From Terriglobia bacterium (lineage in GTDB: Bacteria > Acidobacteriota > Terriglobia > Terriglobales > Acidobacteriaceae), in contig JAIQGE010000016.1 of the NCBI GenBank assembly GCA_020072815.1, positions 1 to 64,000 of the forward strand: a stretch of 64,000 nt of DNA, read 5' to 3'. Below the pieces are notes generated by a model. It had not been told where the DNA came from and ran no database searches. It worked only from the letters and a program-made list of their open reading frames with translations. Each line of letters begins with the position of its first letter. The first letter of the stretch is position 1. Position numbers and translations under genes: made by a program. This document shows positions 37,198-44,459 of the stretch, piece after piece.

Positions 37198-37258
37198 AAT
37201 ATACACGAGTAGCGAAGAAAAGGGGAACTTTGTTTGCGACTTGCCCGATGCACCGTTT

Positions 37259-37684
37259 CTAGAGCAAACGCACATTCGCATCGTAGGATTTCAGCGCTCG
37301 GTCAAACGTGATGAGCTTCAAACCCGCTACCGAGGCGAAGGCCAGAAGATAGGCGTCAGCCCAGACTTTGGGCGAGCGATTGGACATGCGCGAGAAGGCG
37401 CGAAAAGCTTTATCGAGGTCGTCGGGCTCAGCGAGGAACATGATGCGGCTGTCAGCCCACAGGCGGTCCCACAAGGCCCATGCTTCAGACATGGTCTTAA
37501 CGTCTTGGCCCATGATCGCCTCAGTTGTTAGGAGCCGGAGAACGGTGATTTGAGTAAAACGGCAGAAGAAGAACTGCTCGTTGGCGGCCTGCTCGAACCA
37601 AGACCTGGCCTTCTCTGAATGCGCGTGCCGGCTCCAAAGAAGCGCCAACCACACGTTGGCATCAAGGAAATTCAACGTGTTCAT
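37259..37684 (-). CDS. vapC: VapC-type PIN domain toxin
   Basis: A 141-residue PIN domain protein, a likely magnesium-dependent RNase. Acidic metal-site residues are visible at Asp8 (LDANVWLALLW), in the C-terminal WADAYLLAFA (about 109) and ITFD (about 126); the position after FCRFT is Gln, as in many VapC toxins (TQITVLRLLT). Its start overlaps the antitoxin gene by 23 bp, so the two are translated together. Confidence 0.9.
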   Translation of the reverse strand: MNTLNFLDANVWLALLWSRHAHSEKARSWFEQAANEQFFFCRFTQITVLRLLTTEAIMGQDVKTMSEAWALWDRLWADSRIMFLAEPDDLDKAFRAFSRMSNRSPKVWADAYLLAFASVAGLKLITFDRALKSYDANVRLL

Positions 37685-37904
37685 AGATCTGTTCGCTAGT
37701 TAGGTTTACTTTTGGCCCTTCGGAAACGATGAGTGGAAACTGCACTCGCTTGGGTCGCGGACGCTTACCTTGAAGCAGGACAGTGCGAACACCGGCGAGA
37801 ACAAGGTCGCGGACGGAGCGGCCCCGGGCGGCAGCTTGCTCTTTCAGTTGGCGGTAGAGAGGCGCTGGAATATCAACCGTGGTGCGTACTGATTCTTCTT
37901 TCAT
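37662..37904 (-). CDS. vapB: VapB-type antitoxin
   Basis: An 80-residue protein that begins MKEESVRTTVDIPAPLY, a ribbon-helix-helix DNA-binding start (strand then helix LYRQLKEQAAARGRSVRDLVLAGV), followed by a basic linker and a C-terminal toxin-binding tail ending EHVEFP. The ATG at 37904 gives a clean RHH start; a longer frame to 37955 would cover the promoter. It should repress its own operon through the dyad at 37925-37938. Confidence 0.85.
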   Translation of the reverse strand: MKEESVRTTVDIPAPLYRQLKEQAAARGRSVRDLVLAGVRTVLLQGKRPRPKRVQFPLIVSEGPKVNLTSEQIYEHVEFP

Positions 37905-37924
37905 GGGGTGATTATCGCACGGGT

Positions 37925-37955
37925 GCCATAAATATGGCCAGTGCCCTTGTATCAA
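37925..37955 (-). promoter_or_regulatory. vapBC promoter and operator
   Basis: TTGATA (37950-37955) and TTTATG (37927-37932) are spaced 17 bp apart on the minus strand. The -10 lies inside a 14 bp perfect palindrome, GCCATA-AA-TATGGC (37925-37938), the expected form for an RHH antitoxin operator. Confidence 0.55.
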
Positions 37956-37974
37956 ATAGCTTTTGGTAGGGCAG

Positions 37975-38202
37975 GACCTTCAGACCTGCCTGAGCCCGAA
38001 GGGCGAAACGAGGTGCGTTACCCAAGTCCCGCTTTGCGCGAGAAAGAAGATCCAGGTCTGGGATTTATCCCAGAATAAACGAAAGTGAAAAGCCGGGAAG
38101 AGAGCGAAAGAAGATTCCTTCCTCGCGCCTGTAGCCCGCGCGATGCACGTGTAGCACAGCCGCCCTCGGCTGTCGGTGGAAGAGCGGCCCTTTAAGGGCC
38201 GC
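37975..38202. repeat. intergenic dispersed repeats and a TTTAA-centred palindrome
   Basis: This stretch has no gene. It contains a GTAGCACAGCCGCCCTCGGC unit near 38150-38172, TTCCTTCCTCGCGCC near 38116 (related to 39240 and 40619), and the perfect palindrome GCGGCCCTT-T-AAGGGCCGC at 38184-38202, which lies 10 bp past the stop of the small gene at 38212 and could end its transcript, though no T tract follows. Confidence 0.6.
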
Positions 38203-38211
38203 GATAGGATC

Positions 38212-38376
38212 CTATTTTTTCGGCTTAGGATCCTGGCGCAAGGCAAACTCCAGCGGCCAGTGGATGGCCTCGGTCCGCGACTCAAACCGGTGGGTGAACC
38301 GGAATTCGTCGAGCTTCTCCACCAGTTCCTTTTTCAGGCGCAAATGAACGAATAGCGACGGTGTTTTCCGCGGCAT
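38212..38376 (-). CDS. small basic RHH/Arc-like protein
   Basis: A 54-codon frame from ATG 38376 to TAG at 38212-38214. The product begins MPRKTPSLFVHLRLKKELVE and continues KLDEFRFTHRFESRTEAIHW, then LEFALRQDPKPKK. The short strand followed by two helices, with SRTEAIHWPLEFAL in the second helix, is typical of ribbon-helix-helix proteins, the usual antitoxin or small repressor fold. No toxin gene is attached. It lies between VapBC and the XRE regulator. Confidence 0.6.
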   Translation of the reverse strand: MPRKTPSLFVHLRLKKELVEKLDEFRFTHRFESRTEAIHWPLEFALRQDPKPKK

Positions 38377-38406
38377 CGGCAAGAATATACAAGAGATGCC
38401 TGATAT

Positions 38407-38742
38407 TTAGCTCTTCTTTTTGAGCTTGCCGGAAGGGGATGCGGCGACAGGCTTTTTCAAGTGCTTTCGTTCGGCGCGGGCAAAGAACTGCGAGAGCTTC
38501 AGTTTAAAGGTGTCGGCGAAAGCAATGACCAGTTCAAGCGTGGGATTGATCTTGCCGTTTTCAAGCTGGCTGATCCAGCCAGTCGAATAGCCAGACCTGA
38601 TCGAGAGGTCGACTTGGGACCAATTTCTTTCAAGCCGGAGCTGTGTGATAACAGCGCCAATCGCCTGTCCCAGGGTTTCCGTTTTGCGCTTGAGCTTCTT
38701 GCTGACTTTGCCGGCCACTCCTGCATCATCGGCATTGCTCAA
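38407..38742 (-). CDS. XRE-family transcriptional regulator
   Basis: A helix-turn-helix protein whose domain covers LGQAIGAVITQLRLERNWSQ, then VDLSIRSGYSTGWISQLENG, KINPTLELVIAFADTFKLKL, with a basic C-terminal tail (LKKPVAASPSGKLKKKS). The start is uncertain. The frame is open well upstream, but a strong promoter at 38756-38784 lies inside that longer frame, so I place the start at the TTG at 38742, just after the predicted transcription start (near leaderless). A GTG at 38718 is another option, and an ATG at 38826 would apply only if transcription began further upstream. It probably represses its own promoter and the divergent one. Confidence 0.7.
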   Translation of the reverse strand: MSNADDAGVAGKVSKKLKRKTETLGQAIGAVITQLRLERNWSQVDLSIRSGYSTGWISQLENGKINPTLELVIAFADTFKLKLSQFFARAERKHLKKPVAASPSGKLKKKS

Positions 38743-38784
38743 TTTTATGTCTTTAATTATACTTAATATGATTATCTTAAGTAA
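38735..38784. promoter_or_regulatory. overlapping divergent promoters with a palindromic operator
   Basis: Minus strand: TTACTT (38779-38784), 17 bp, TATAAT (38756-38761), reading to the XRE gene. Plus strand: TTGCTC (38735-38740), 17 bp, TATACT (38758-38763), reading to the 38830 gene. The two -10 elements overlap. A 22 bp dyad with ACTTAA/TTAAGT arms (38761-38782) covers the XRE spacer and the rightward start point, so one bound repressor could shut both. Confidence 0.6.
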
Positions 38785-38829
38785 CAGTTGGCGGCCTGTC
38801 GCATTGCCAGTAAGTATGAGAGTCATCCG

Positions 38830-39126
38830 ATGAAACTGCACGTCTTCCGCAATCTGTATCTGGCCAACCGGAGCCTGCTCCAGGCCGTAAACGCGCTGGC
38901 GGAACTGGTCAAGGAGACTTCCCCGTGCAGGACCACCCTGCGGCATGCCCAGGCCATGATCGAGGAGGTCCGCGCCGGCATCAATAGCGACGTGGCGGAG
39001 TGGATCGAGCAGCGCGAAAGCGGCCGGTTCTCCAGCCTTGACCTCGCACGCGGGAAATGCGAGAAGGAGAATGAGTCGCCCGCGTCCGCGAAAGCCAAGC
39101 CGTCAAAGCGGCGACGGTCGAGCTAA
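38830..39126 (+). CDS. hypothetical helical protein divergent from the XRE gene
   Basis: A 98-residue protein, not recognised. It is helical (HVFRNLYLANRSLLQAVNAL, ELVKETSPCRTTLRHAQAMI) with a basic, low-complexity C-terminus (SPASAKAKPSKRRRSS). I start it at the ATG at 38830, as the longer frame from 38788 would overlap the promoter region. It is divergent from the XRE regulator and shares its control region, so it may be that regulator's main target. Confidence 0.5.
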   Translation: MKLHVFRNLYLANRSLLQAVNALAELVKETSPCRTTLRHAQAMIEEVRAGINSDVAEWIEQRESGRFSSLDLARGKCEKENESPASAKAKPSKRRRSS

Positions 39127-39381
39127 GTTTAGTGCGGAGGGCTTAGCCTCTGTAGGTATCAGGGCACCGGCTCGGTAGTCCAGGGCTTTAAGCCCTGGAT
39201 GAAGCGTAGCGAAACCGTGCCGTATAGCGCGAATCAGAATTCTTTCCTCGCGCCGCAGGCCCGCGCGCAGCGAAGCGGAGCGCGCTAAACCCAACTGCGG
39301 GCGGCATCCGTGGTCCATTCGAATCATATCGCCGGCACAATCTCACACTGTGCTCGGCGCTCGGATACCGGCTCGTGATTA
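39127..39381. repeat. intergenic dispersed repeats
   Basis: No gene is seen. A perfect 21 bp palindrome TCCAGGGCTT-T-AAGCCCTGGA lies at 39179-39199, and a 22 bp unit carrying TTTCCTCGCGCCGCAGGC at 39240-39261 recurs exactly, inverted, at 40619-40640 on the other side of the HNH gene. Flanking bases (GCGCAGCG, GAGCGCGCTA) are also partly shared. Confidence 0.65.
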
Positions 39382-40302
39382 TCAAGGACGAAAAATCTTC
39401 TCATTGTGCCAAGTCAGCATCTCCTTAGCGGGTCTAAACTGTTCAATATCTGGCAGACGAATCTCTTTGCCGTGCATGCTGTAGTATTCGACACCATTGT
39501 CGAACTCCTCCTTGATTTTCTTGCTCACCTCAACTTTGTAATCAGGCGTCACGGTGAGGTAGCCCAAGTCAAACAGGGTGTGGATATCTTCGCGTAGCAG
39601 AATGCCATTCGTAGGGGAATGCGTGCCGCTCGAAGCGTAGGGCTTGATATGCGCTGATTCGAGTACATGCAAAACCCGCGATGCGGAGAACGCACATCGA
39701 CGCTTGTACGCGTCGGCGACAATGATTCGGAACGCTCCTTGACCTAGGCGTGGGAGGATAACTTGAGGTTTGCCGTATTTCTGAATAGCGATGCTAACGG
39801 ACTCATCTAAAGCAGGGGAGGATCCCGCCAGACGGGCCTGAACTTCCTGCCAAAGGCTCTGCCCTTCGAACGTTTCAGTGTCATACGTTTTTCCTCGTTG
39901 GATTCCCGGACGCCAATCACTGGCAGGAATCCATTCATTGGGCTTAAAAAAGAACGGTTGCTGTAGCAGAATGCAGCCGATTATCTCCTCCTGCCCGATT
40001 GGGCCCGGTAGGTGGCGACGTTGGCCGAGGAGTTCACGGAATTCTGCAAACGATGGCGTTCCATTCTTGTATTGGAATGCGTCCCACGCATAATGAACCG
40101 GGCATTGAGTGAAACGACTGAAGAAACCACCGCCGACTATGAAATTTCGCGGACTATGCAGCTTGAACAGAAACGGTTCGCCTGGTTCAACAGCTCGGAA
40201 CGTGTCTAGGCCCGACGGTCGCCAGAAGTTGACCTCATCTGGCCTTTGGTCAGCTAGGTACGAGTACCAAGAAAGGTCCGTTATGGCGACGTAGAATTTC
40301 AT
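39382..40302 (-). CDS. HNH endonuclease, putative restriction enzyme
   Basis: A 306-residue protein. The C-terminal half is an HNH nuclease of the predicted restriction type: ADAYKRRCAFSASRVLHVLE, SAHIKPYASSGTHSPTNGIL and LREDIHTLFDLGYLTV (about residues 195-260), which include the His, Asn and His of the motif. The family's usual Cys-x2-TG pair is only partly kept (CAFSAS). The N-terminal 160 residues (GEPFLFKLHSPRNFIVGGGF, then VHYAWDAFQYKNG) resemble PUA/EVE-type readers that sense modified bases; this is inference. It starts 3 nt after the stop of a methyltransferase remnant and is probably coupled to it. Confidence 0.8.
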   Translation of the reverse strand: MKFYVAITDLSWYSYLADQRPDEVNFWRPSGLDTFRAVEPGEPFLFKLHSPRNFIVGGGFFSRFTQCPVHYAWDAFQYKNGTPSFAEFRELLGQRRHLPGPIGQEEIIGCILLQQPFFFKPNEWIPASDWRPGIQRGKTYDTETFEGQSLWQEVQARLAGSSPALDESVSIAIQKYGKPQVILPRLGQGAFRIIVADAYKRRCAFSASRVLHVLESAHIKPYASSGTHSPTNGILLREDIHTLFDLGYLTVTPDYKVEVSKKIKEEFDNGVEYYSMHGKEIRLPDIEQFRPAKEMLTWHNEKIFRP

Positions 40303-40305
40303 CCC

Positions 40306-40482
40306 TCACCAGTAAGGCACCGGCGTCACGTAGTCATAGACCTTGTGCGTGGGCGCAACCGGATCAGTCTGCGGCGTAGCCAGCCCGACAGGTGGATTGT
40401 TGATGCGCTTCTTGTCTGTGTGTTCGTAACTCTCGATGGGACGCTTGCGGGGTGGGGCGCTCGTCCCTTTCTTTCGGGCCAT
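40306..40482 (-). pseudogene. N-terminal remnant of a type III DNA methyltransferase
   Basis: A 58-codon frame from ATG 40482 to TGA at 40306-40308. Its middle, IESYEHTDKKRINNPPVGLA followed by TPQTDP, matches the N-terminus of type III restriction-modification Mod subunits, where the next part is normally YxYDPHLDPQLVWAGK. Here the match stops at KVYDY and the frame ends 9 residues later. No methylase motifs (DPPY, FxGxG) occur anywhere near. It seems to be a truncated gene whose start region now leads the HNH gene. Confidence 0.6.
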
Positions 40483-41278
40483 TCGATGAATTCCCCAATC
40501 TTCAATTCGCTCTTAGTGAAGAAAGAGAATTCTATTCCCGGCTGTGACCAAATGCTAGATTTCTAGCGCGCTGCGCTTCGGCTGGGCTTTCTTAGGTCGC
40601 GCCGTTACCCTGCGCGACGGCCTGCGGCGCGAGGAAAGAAGCCATTAGCCGTTAGCGAAACAAAAGCCGCGGCCGTGGGCGGACACGCTCCACAGATTCA
40701 CGCACTCCACGGGACAATCGAGGTTTTTGGGACGATGAACTACTTCGTCCTTGCTTTAGCGAACAAAAGACGATAAGCTAGCGACTAGCTCCTAGCCACT
40801 GGCAACTAGCTTAAGGCAAAGTCGGAAAAACCCGGGCCGCCCAGGCGGCGGGAAATCGCTCTTTGAAAATCAGCAATTTAGCAAATTGGCTACCAGCAAA
40901 AGCCAAAGCAAACTCCAAAGATTCCTCAACAGAGGCTTCGACGGAGCCGTGACCGTTCGGTGACCGACCGATGACTGGCCGGTGACCGGCCGGTTGAATC
41001 CACTTGAGCCTTTGTTTGCAATAAGAAGGAGTCTATGGGGGGTGGGGGCGAAAAAGATCGGGTGATCGCCGACATCGCGCGTGATCGCCGAAATCGCCGT
41101 AATCGGGAAGAGGAAAGCAGATTCCTCACTCCGTTCGGAATGACAAGCGTATCGCCGGGGATGACTTGAGCTAACCCCTTATTTTCCGGGGATGAACGGG
41201 GAGGGGAGGGGGGCGAAGAAAGATCGGGTGATCGCCCGTGATCGGGTCATCCGGTGATCGGAAAGGCAAAAAGCAGAT
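40483..41278. repeat. gene-free region with several repeat families
   Basis: About 800 bp without a gene. It holds: the inverted 22 bp unit at 40619-40640; AGCTAGCGACTAGCTCCTAG-type repeats at 40777-40812; a degenerate 11-12 bp tandem with CGGTGACCG and GGCCGGTGACCGGCC at 40951-40996; and two copies of the GATCGC-rich element (41030-41105 and 41148-41275) also found at 15660-15780. Confidence 0.65.
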
Positions 41279-42523
41279 TCACTCATAATGCAGCGCTTCC
41301 ACCGGGTCAAGCTGGGCGGCGCGGGTCGCGGGCAGCGTACCGAAGACCACGCCCACCAGGCACGCCGTCGCCAGGGCGATGATCGCCGACAAACCGGAAA
41401 TCGGCACACGGTATTCGCTAAAAAAGCGCACGGAAAACGGTATGGCCAGGCCGATCAAGGTCCCCAGCACGCCGCCGGCCAGGGAGATGAGCACGGCTTC
41501 GGTCAAAAACTGCAGGCGGATTTCACGGTTGGTGGCGCCGATGGCCTTGCGGATGCCGATCTCGCGGATGCGGGTGCGCACGTTGGCCAGCATGATGTTC
41601 ATGATGCCCACGCCGCTCACCGCCAGCACCAGCACGGCCACGCCCAGCAGCACCAGGGTAAGCGCGTTGGCGGTTTTGGCGGCCACGTCCAGAAGCTGGG
41701 TGAGGTTCTCCACGCGGTACACCGACTCCGGACGGTGGCGCGACTGCAGCACGTGGCGGATCAACTCCGTGGCCTGCGGGACCTGGCCGGCGTCAGAGAT
41801 GGAGAAGAACACCTGTTTCACGGCGTCGTTGCCGGTAAAATAGCGGCCCACGCTGTAGGGAATCAGGATGGTGTCGCCGGCAATCTCCGACTGGCCAAAG
41901 GTCTCCACCCGCTCGCGGAAGGTGCCGATGATGACGAACGGCAGGCTGCGGATCTTGATGCCCTGGCCTTTCGCTGCTTCTTGTGAGCCATACAGCCGCT
42001 GGGCGAACTGCTGCGTCACCACGGCAACGTGGGCGCGCGACTTGGCGTCTTCTTCGTCAAAGAACCTGCCGGCCAGGATCTCCAGGTTGCGCACGGCGGA
42101 ATACTGCGGGGCCACGCCCAGCACCAGGATGTCGCGCTCTTTGCCGCCGCCCACGCCGATGCGGTCATGCAGCTCCAGCATGGGCGATGCCGCGCGAATC
42201 CCCGGGACCTGCAGCACCACGGCCTGCATGTCTTCAATGGTCAGGTAGTCTGTGCCGTTGTTGCCGCCGGTGGTGTTGGTGGCGCCTTCATAGTAGGCGT
42301 AAATCAGGTTGGCGCCGATGGCCTGGATCTGGTTCATCACGTACTGTTTGCCGGTGAGGCCGATGGTCACCACCATGATCAACGACGCGGTGCCGATGAC
42401 CATCCCCAGCGCGGTCAGGGCGAAGCGCACTTTGCTGGTGCGGAAGGAATCCACGGCAATGCTCACGATCTCGCTGAAGAGCATGGTGCGCCGGGCGGTG
42501 TTGGCCAGTGGATTCGGACTCAT
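41279..42523 (-). CDS. MacB-like ABC transporter permease
   Basis: A 414-residue permease with four membrane helices: one near 30-50 (LTALGMVIGTASLIMVVTIG), a large periplasmic MacB-type domain (about 60-275), and three at the C-terminus with the conserved RTRIREIGIRKAIGATNREI and LPATRAAQLDPVEALHYE. MacB-type transporters act in efflux or lipoprotein-related work with an ATPase and an HlyD-type adaptor; neither gene is adjacent, so this is an orphan permease. There is no fused ATPase domain. Confidence 0.88.
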   Translation of the reverse strand: MSPNPLANTARRTMLFSEIVSIAVDSFRTSKVRFALTALGMVIGTASLIMVVTIGLTGKQYVMNQIQAIGANLIYAYYEGATNTTGGNNGTDYLTIEDMQAVVLQVPGIRAASPMLELHDRIGVGGGKERDILVLGVAPQYSAVRNLEILAGRFFDEEDAKSRAHVAVVTQQFAQRLYGSQEAAKGQGIKIRSLPFVIIGTFRERVETFGQSEIAGDTILIPYSVGRYFTGNDAVKQVFFSISDAGQVPQATELIRHVLQSRHRPESVYRVENLTQLLDVAAKTANALTLVLLGVAVLVLAVSGVGIMNIMLANVRTRIREIGIRKAIGATNREIRLQFLTEAVLISLAGGVLGTLIGLAIPFSVRFFSEYRVPISGLSAIIALATACLVGVVFGTLPATRAAQLDPVEALHYE

Positions 42524-42662
42524 ATGTTTCTATTCTACTTCGCCGAACGAGGGTTTGCCGCGCCAACAGTCCCTAGCCGCGAACGGTTGGCTGTGTCGGG
42601 CCATGAACTGATGGTTGCGTCTCCGCGGCGGATTCGAACACGGCCGTTTTGGAGGCGTGCTT

Positions 42663-42668
42663 TATAAT
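42663..42668 (+). promoter_or_regulatory. -10 element for the 42707 gene
   Basis: A perfect TATAAT, 38 bp before the ATG at 42707, with a poor -35. The gene also has AGGAGG about 12 nt before its start. Confidence 0.45.
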
Positions 42669-42706
42669 GCTTCTCAGTTTGTTCCAACCAGGAGGCATCA
42701 CCCATC

Positions 42707-43726
42707 ATGTATAGGGCTTTTTCCGGCGTGCTCGCGCTGGCGCTGATCTTTTCCCTGTCCGCACCTTGTTTCGCAGATTTTCAATACACAGAAACCAGCA
42801 AGATGACCGGCGGCGCCGCGGCCGGAGCCATGAAAATGGCCGGCATCTTCAGCAAAGACGCGCGCCAGGCCACCAAAGGCATGGAAGCCACCGTCAGCGT
42901 GAAGCGCAATAAGATGCGTCGCGACGAAAGCGCAGGCGAAGTCGCCATCTATGACCTGGACGCGCGCAAGATCATCCACCTGGACCTGAAGCACAAGACC
43001 TATTACGAGGTCACGTTCGACGAAATGCGCGCGCAAATGGAAGAAGCCCGCAGGAAAGCCGCTGCCGAACAGGCCAAACACGGCAAGAGCAAAGGTGAAG
43101 ACCCGCAGGTGAAGATCATTCCCCGTGTGAAAATCGTCCCCGGCAAAGACACCAAGAAGATCCTGGATTACACCGCCAAAGAAGTCAAAACGCGCGTGGA
43201 CATGGAAGTGCAATCGCAAGACCCGAAATATAAAGACCAGAGCGCCAACATGTGGGTGAGCGCGGATTCCTGGATTGCCCCGGTGCGGGGCTATGACGAA
43301 GTCAAGCATTTCTACATGCGCATGGCCAAAGAATTGGACTGGGTCCCCGGAGCAGCGCTGGGAGGCAACGCGCAGATCAGCCCGGCCATGGTGGAGTATC
43401 GCAAGAGCGCCAACGACTTAAACGGGATGCCCTTGCAGTCGCTGGTAAGCGTGGGTATGGGCACGGCTGACGCCGCTGCGCGTCCGGCGAAAAGCGAGGA
43501 GAAAGAGTCGTCCGGCAACCCCATCACCCGGGGCATTGGCGGAGTGTTCAGCAAAAAGAAAAAGCACGATGACGACGATCAGGAAAAGGCTCCCGCCGGG
43601 GTTGCGGGCTCGTTGATGGACATGAGCATGGAAGTCACGTCCATTTCGGTCAAGCCGATTGACGCCAGCCTGTTTGAAGTCCCTGCGGGTTTCAAGCTGG
43701 ACAACAAAGACCACAAAGTGAAGTAG
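42707..43726 (+). CDS. secreted hypothetical protein (DUF4412-like)
   Basis: A 339-residue protein with a signal peptide (AFSGVLALALIFSLSAPCFAD). The mature part has a lipoprotein-carrier-like feel (EATVSVKRNKMRRDES, VAIYDLDARKIIHLDLKHKT, YYEVTFDEMRAQMEEARRK), similar to DUF4412 proteins. It then has a charged stretch (about 120-150), a segment with MWVSADSWIAPVRGYDEVKH, and a Lys/Asp-rich stretch near 280-295. It ends SLFEVPAGFKLDNKD, a form common to this fold. Role unknown. Confidence 0.65.
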   Translation: MYRAFSGVLALALIFSLSAPCFADFQYTETSKMTGGAAAGAMKMAGIFSKDARQATKGMEATVSVKRNKMRRDESAGEVAIYDLDARKIIHLDLKHKTYYEVTFDEMRAQMEEARRKAAAEQAKHGKSKGEDPQVKIIPRVKIVPGKDTKKILDYTAKEVKTRVDMEVQSQDPKYKDQSANMWVSADSWIAPVRGYDEVKHFYMRMAKELDWVPGAALGGNAQISPAMVEYRKSANDLNGMPLQSLVSVGMGTADAAARPAKSEEKESSGNPITRGIGGVFSKKKKHDDDDQEKAPAGVAGSLMDMSMEVTSISVKPIDASLFEVPAGFKLDNKDHKVK

Positions 43727-43758
43727 GCTGTGGCGCGCGCGGACGGGAGGATCGCCAG

Positions 43759-44220
43759 CTACTTTCTGGCCTTCTTCTTCCGGCGCGCCATTTCTTCCAG
43801 GCTGTACTTCAGTGACGCGCACTCCTGGATCACTGCCTCCAGCTTGGGGACGGTGGCTGCCAGCTCGTGCTCTTCCACCACGCCGTCCGCCATGGTGTTG
43901 GCGATGCTCTCCAGGGCTTCGCCCACCTCGCGGATCAGCGCGGAGATCGCCCGGAACTGCGCTTCGGAAGTCTGCCGGGCGTCCGGGATTTTGAAGGCCA
44001 CGCGTCCCGCCTGGCTTTCCAGCAAATCCAAGGCTTCAAAGTTCTTCACCAGCAGGCAGAGCCGCGGCAGCAGATACGCGGGTAGATGGCGGTCGCCGCG
44101 CAGCCAGTACATTAAGGACCGGTAGTTGGTCCCCAGCTGCTGGGCCAGCAGTCGCAGGTCGTATTCGGCTTTGGCTTCCACCACGCGGCTGAGGACGTTG
44201 GACAGGGTTTTGGCAGGCAC
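43759..44220 (-). CDS. CII-like helix-turn-helix regulator
   Basis: A 153-residue protein whose first half looks like phage CII (pfam Phage_CII) regulators: LRLLAQQLGTNYRSLMYWLR, then GDRHLPAYLLPRLCLLVKN and ALDLLESQAGRVAFKIP. The second half is helical and probably oligomerises (EVGEALESIANTMADGVVEE, ECASLKYSLEEMARRKKK). The start is a GTG at 44220. It is divergent from the PspA/ABC/AAA gene set with 359 bp between them, and an 8 bp-arm dyad lies just upstream, so it is the best candidate regulator of that locus. The family match is from pattern only. Confidence 0.55.
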   Translation of the reverse strand: MPAKTLSNVLSRVVEAKAEYDLRLLAQQLGTNYRSLMYWLRGDRHLPAYLLPRLCLLVKNFEALDLLESQAGRVAFKIPDARQTSEAQFRAISALIREVGEALESIANTMADGVVEEHELAATVPKLEAVIQECASLKYSLEEMARRKKKARK

Positions 44221-44249
44221 TTATGTATCCCGGAACCAGGATTTTGTCA

Positions 44250-44274
44250 GTTCAAAAACAGCGTCATTTTGAAC
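44250..44274. promoter_or_regulatory. operator-like dyad upstream of the CII-like gene
   Basis: GTTCAAAA and TTTTGAAC are perfect 8 bp inverted arms around a 9 bp spacer, 30 bp before the regulator's start. The arms and spacing suit a dimeric or tetrameric helix-turn-helix protein. Confidence 0.5.
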
Positions 44275-44459
44275 GGTGAAAAAGCACATTGTAGCTGAAT
44301 TGATTTCTTGCCCCATAGCGGCTTTAATGGGTGCAGCTTAAATGGAGTTGTTCAAGAGTCCGGGGTATTCGCAGACCGCAATTTTTTGATTACTTCTTAA
44401 TAATCTTTGTACATGATTTTTTGGCAGTGTGGGAAGCCGAGTCCGGGCGCGGATGGAAA

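Noticed and set aside
37980-38285. A 101-codon minus-strand frame
   Set aside because: It translates dispersed repeats and overlaps the better supported 54-codon gene at 38212-38376.
40858-40872. GCTCTTTGAAAATC, like boxA
   Set aside because: No rRNA or ribosomal gene follows; it is an isolated match in a repeat-rich region.
42620-42660. GTTCGAATCC on the minus strand, like a tRNA T-loop, with a nearby ACCA
   Set aside because: The flanking bases do not pair into a T stem and there is no anticodon arm, so it is not a tRNA.
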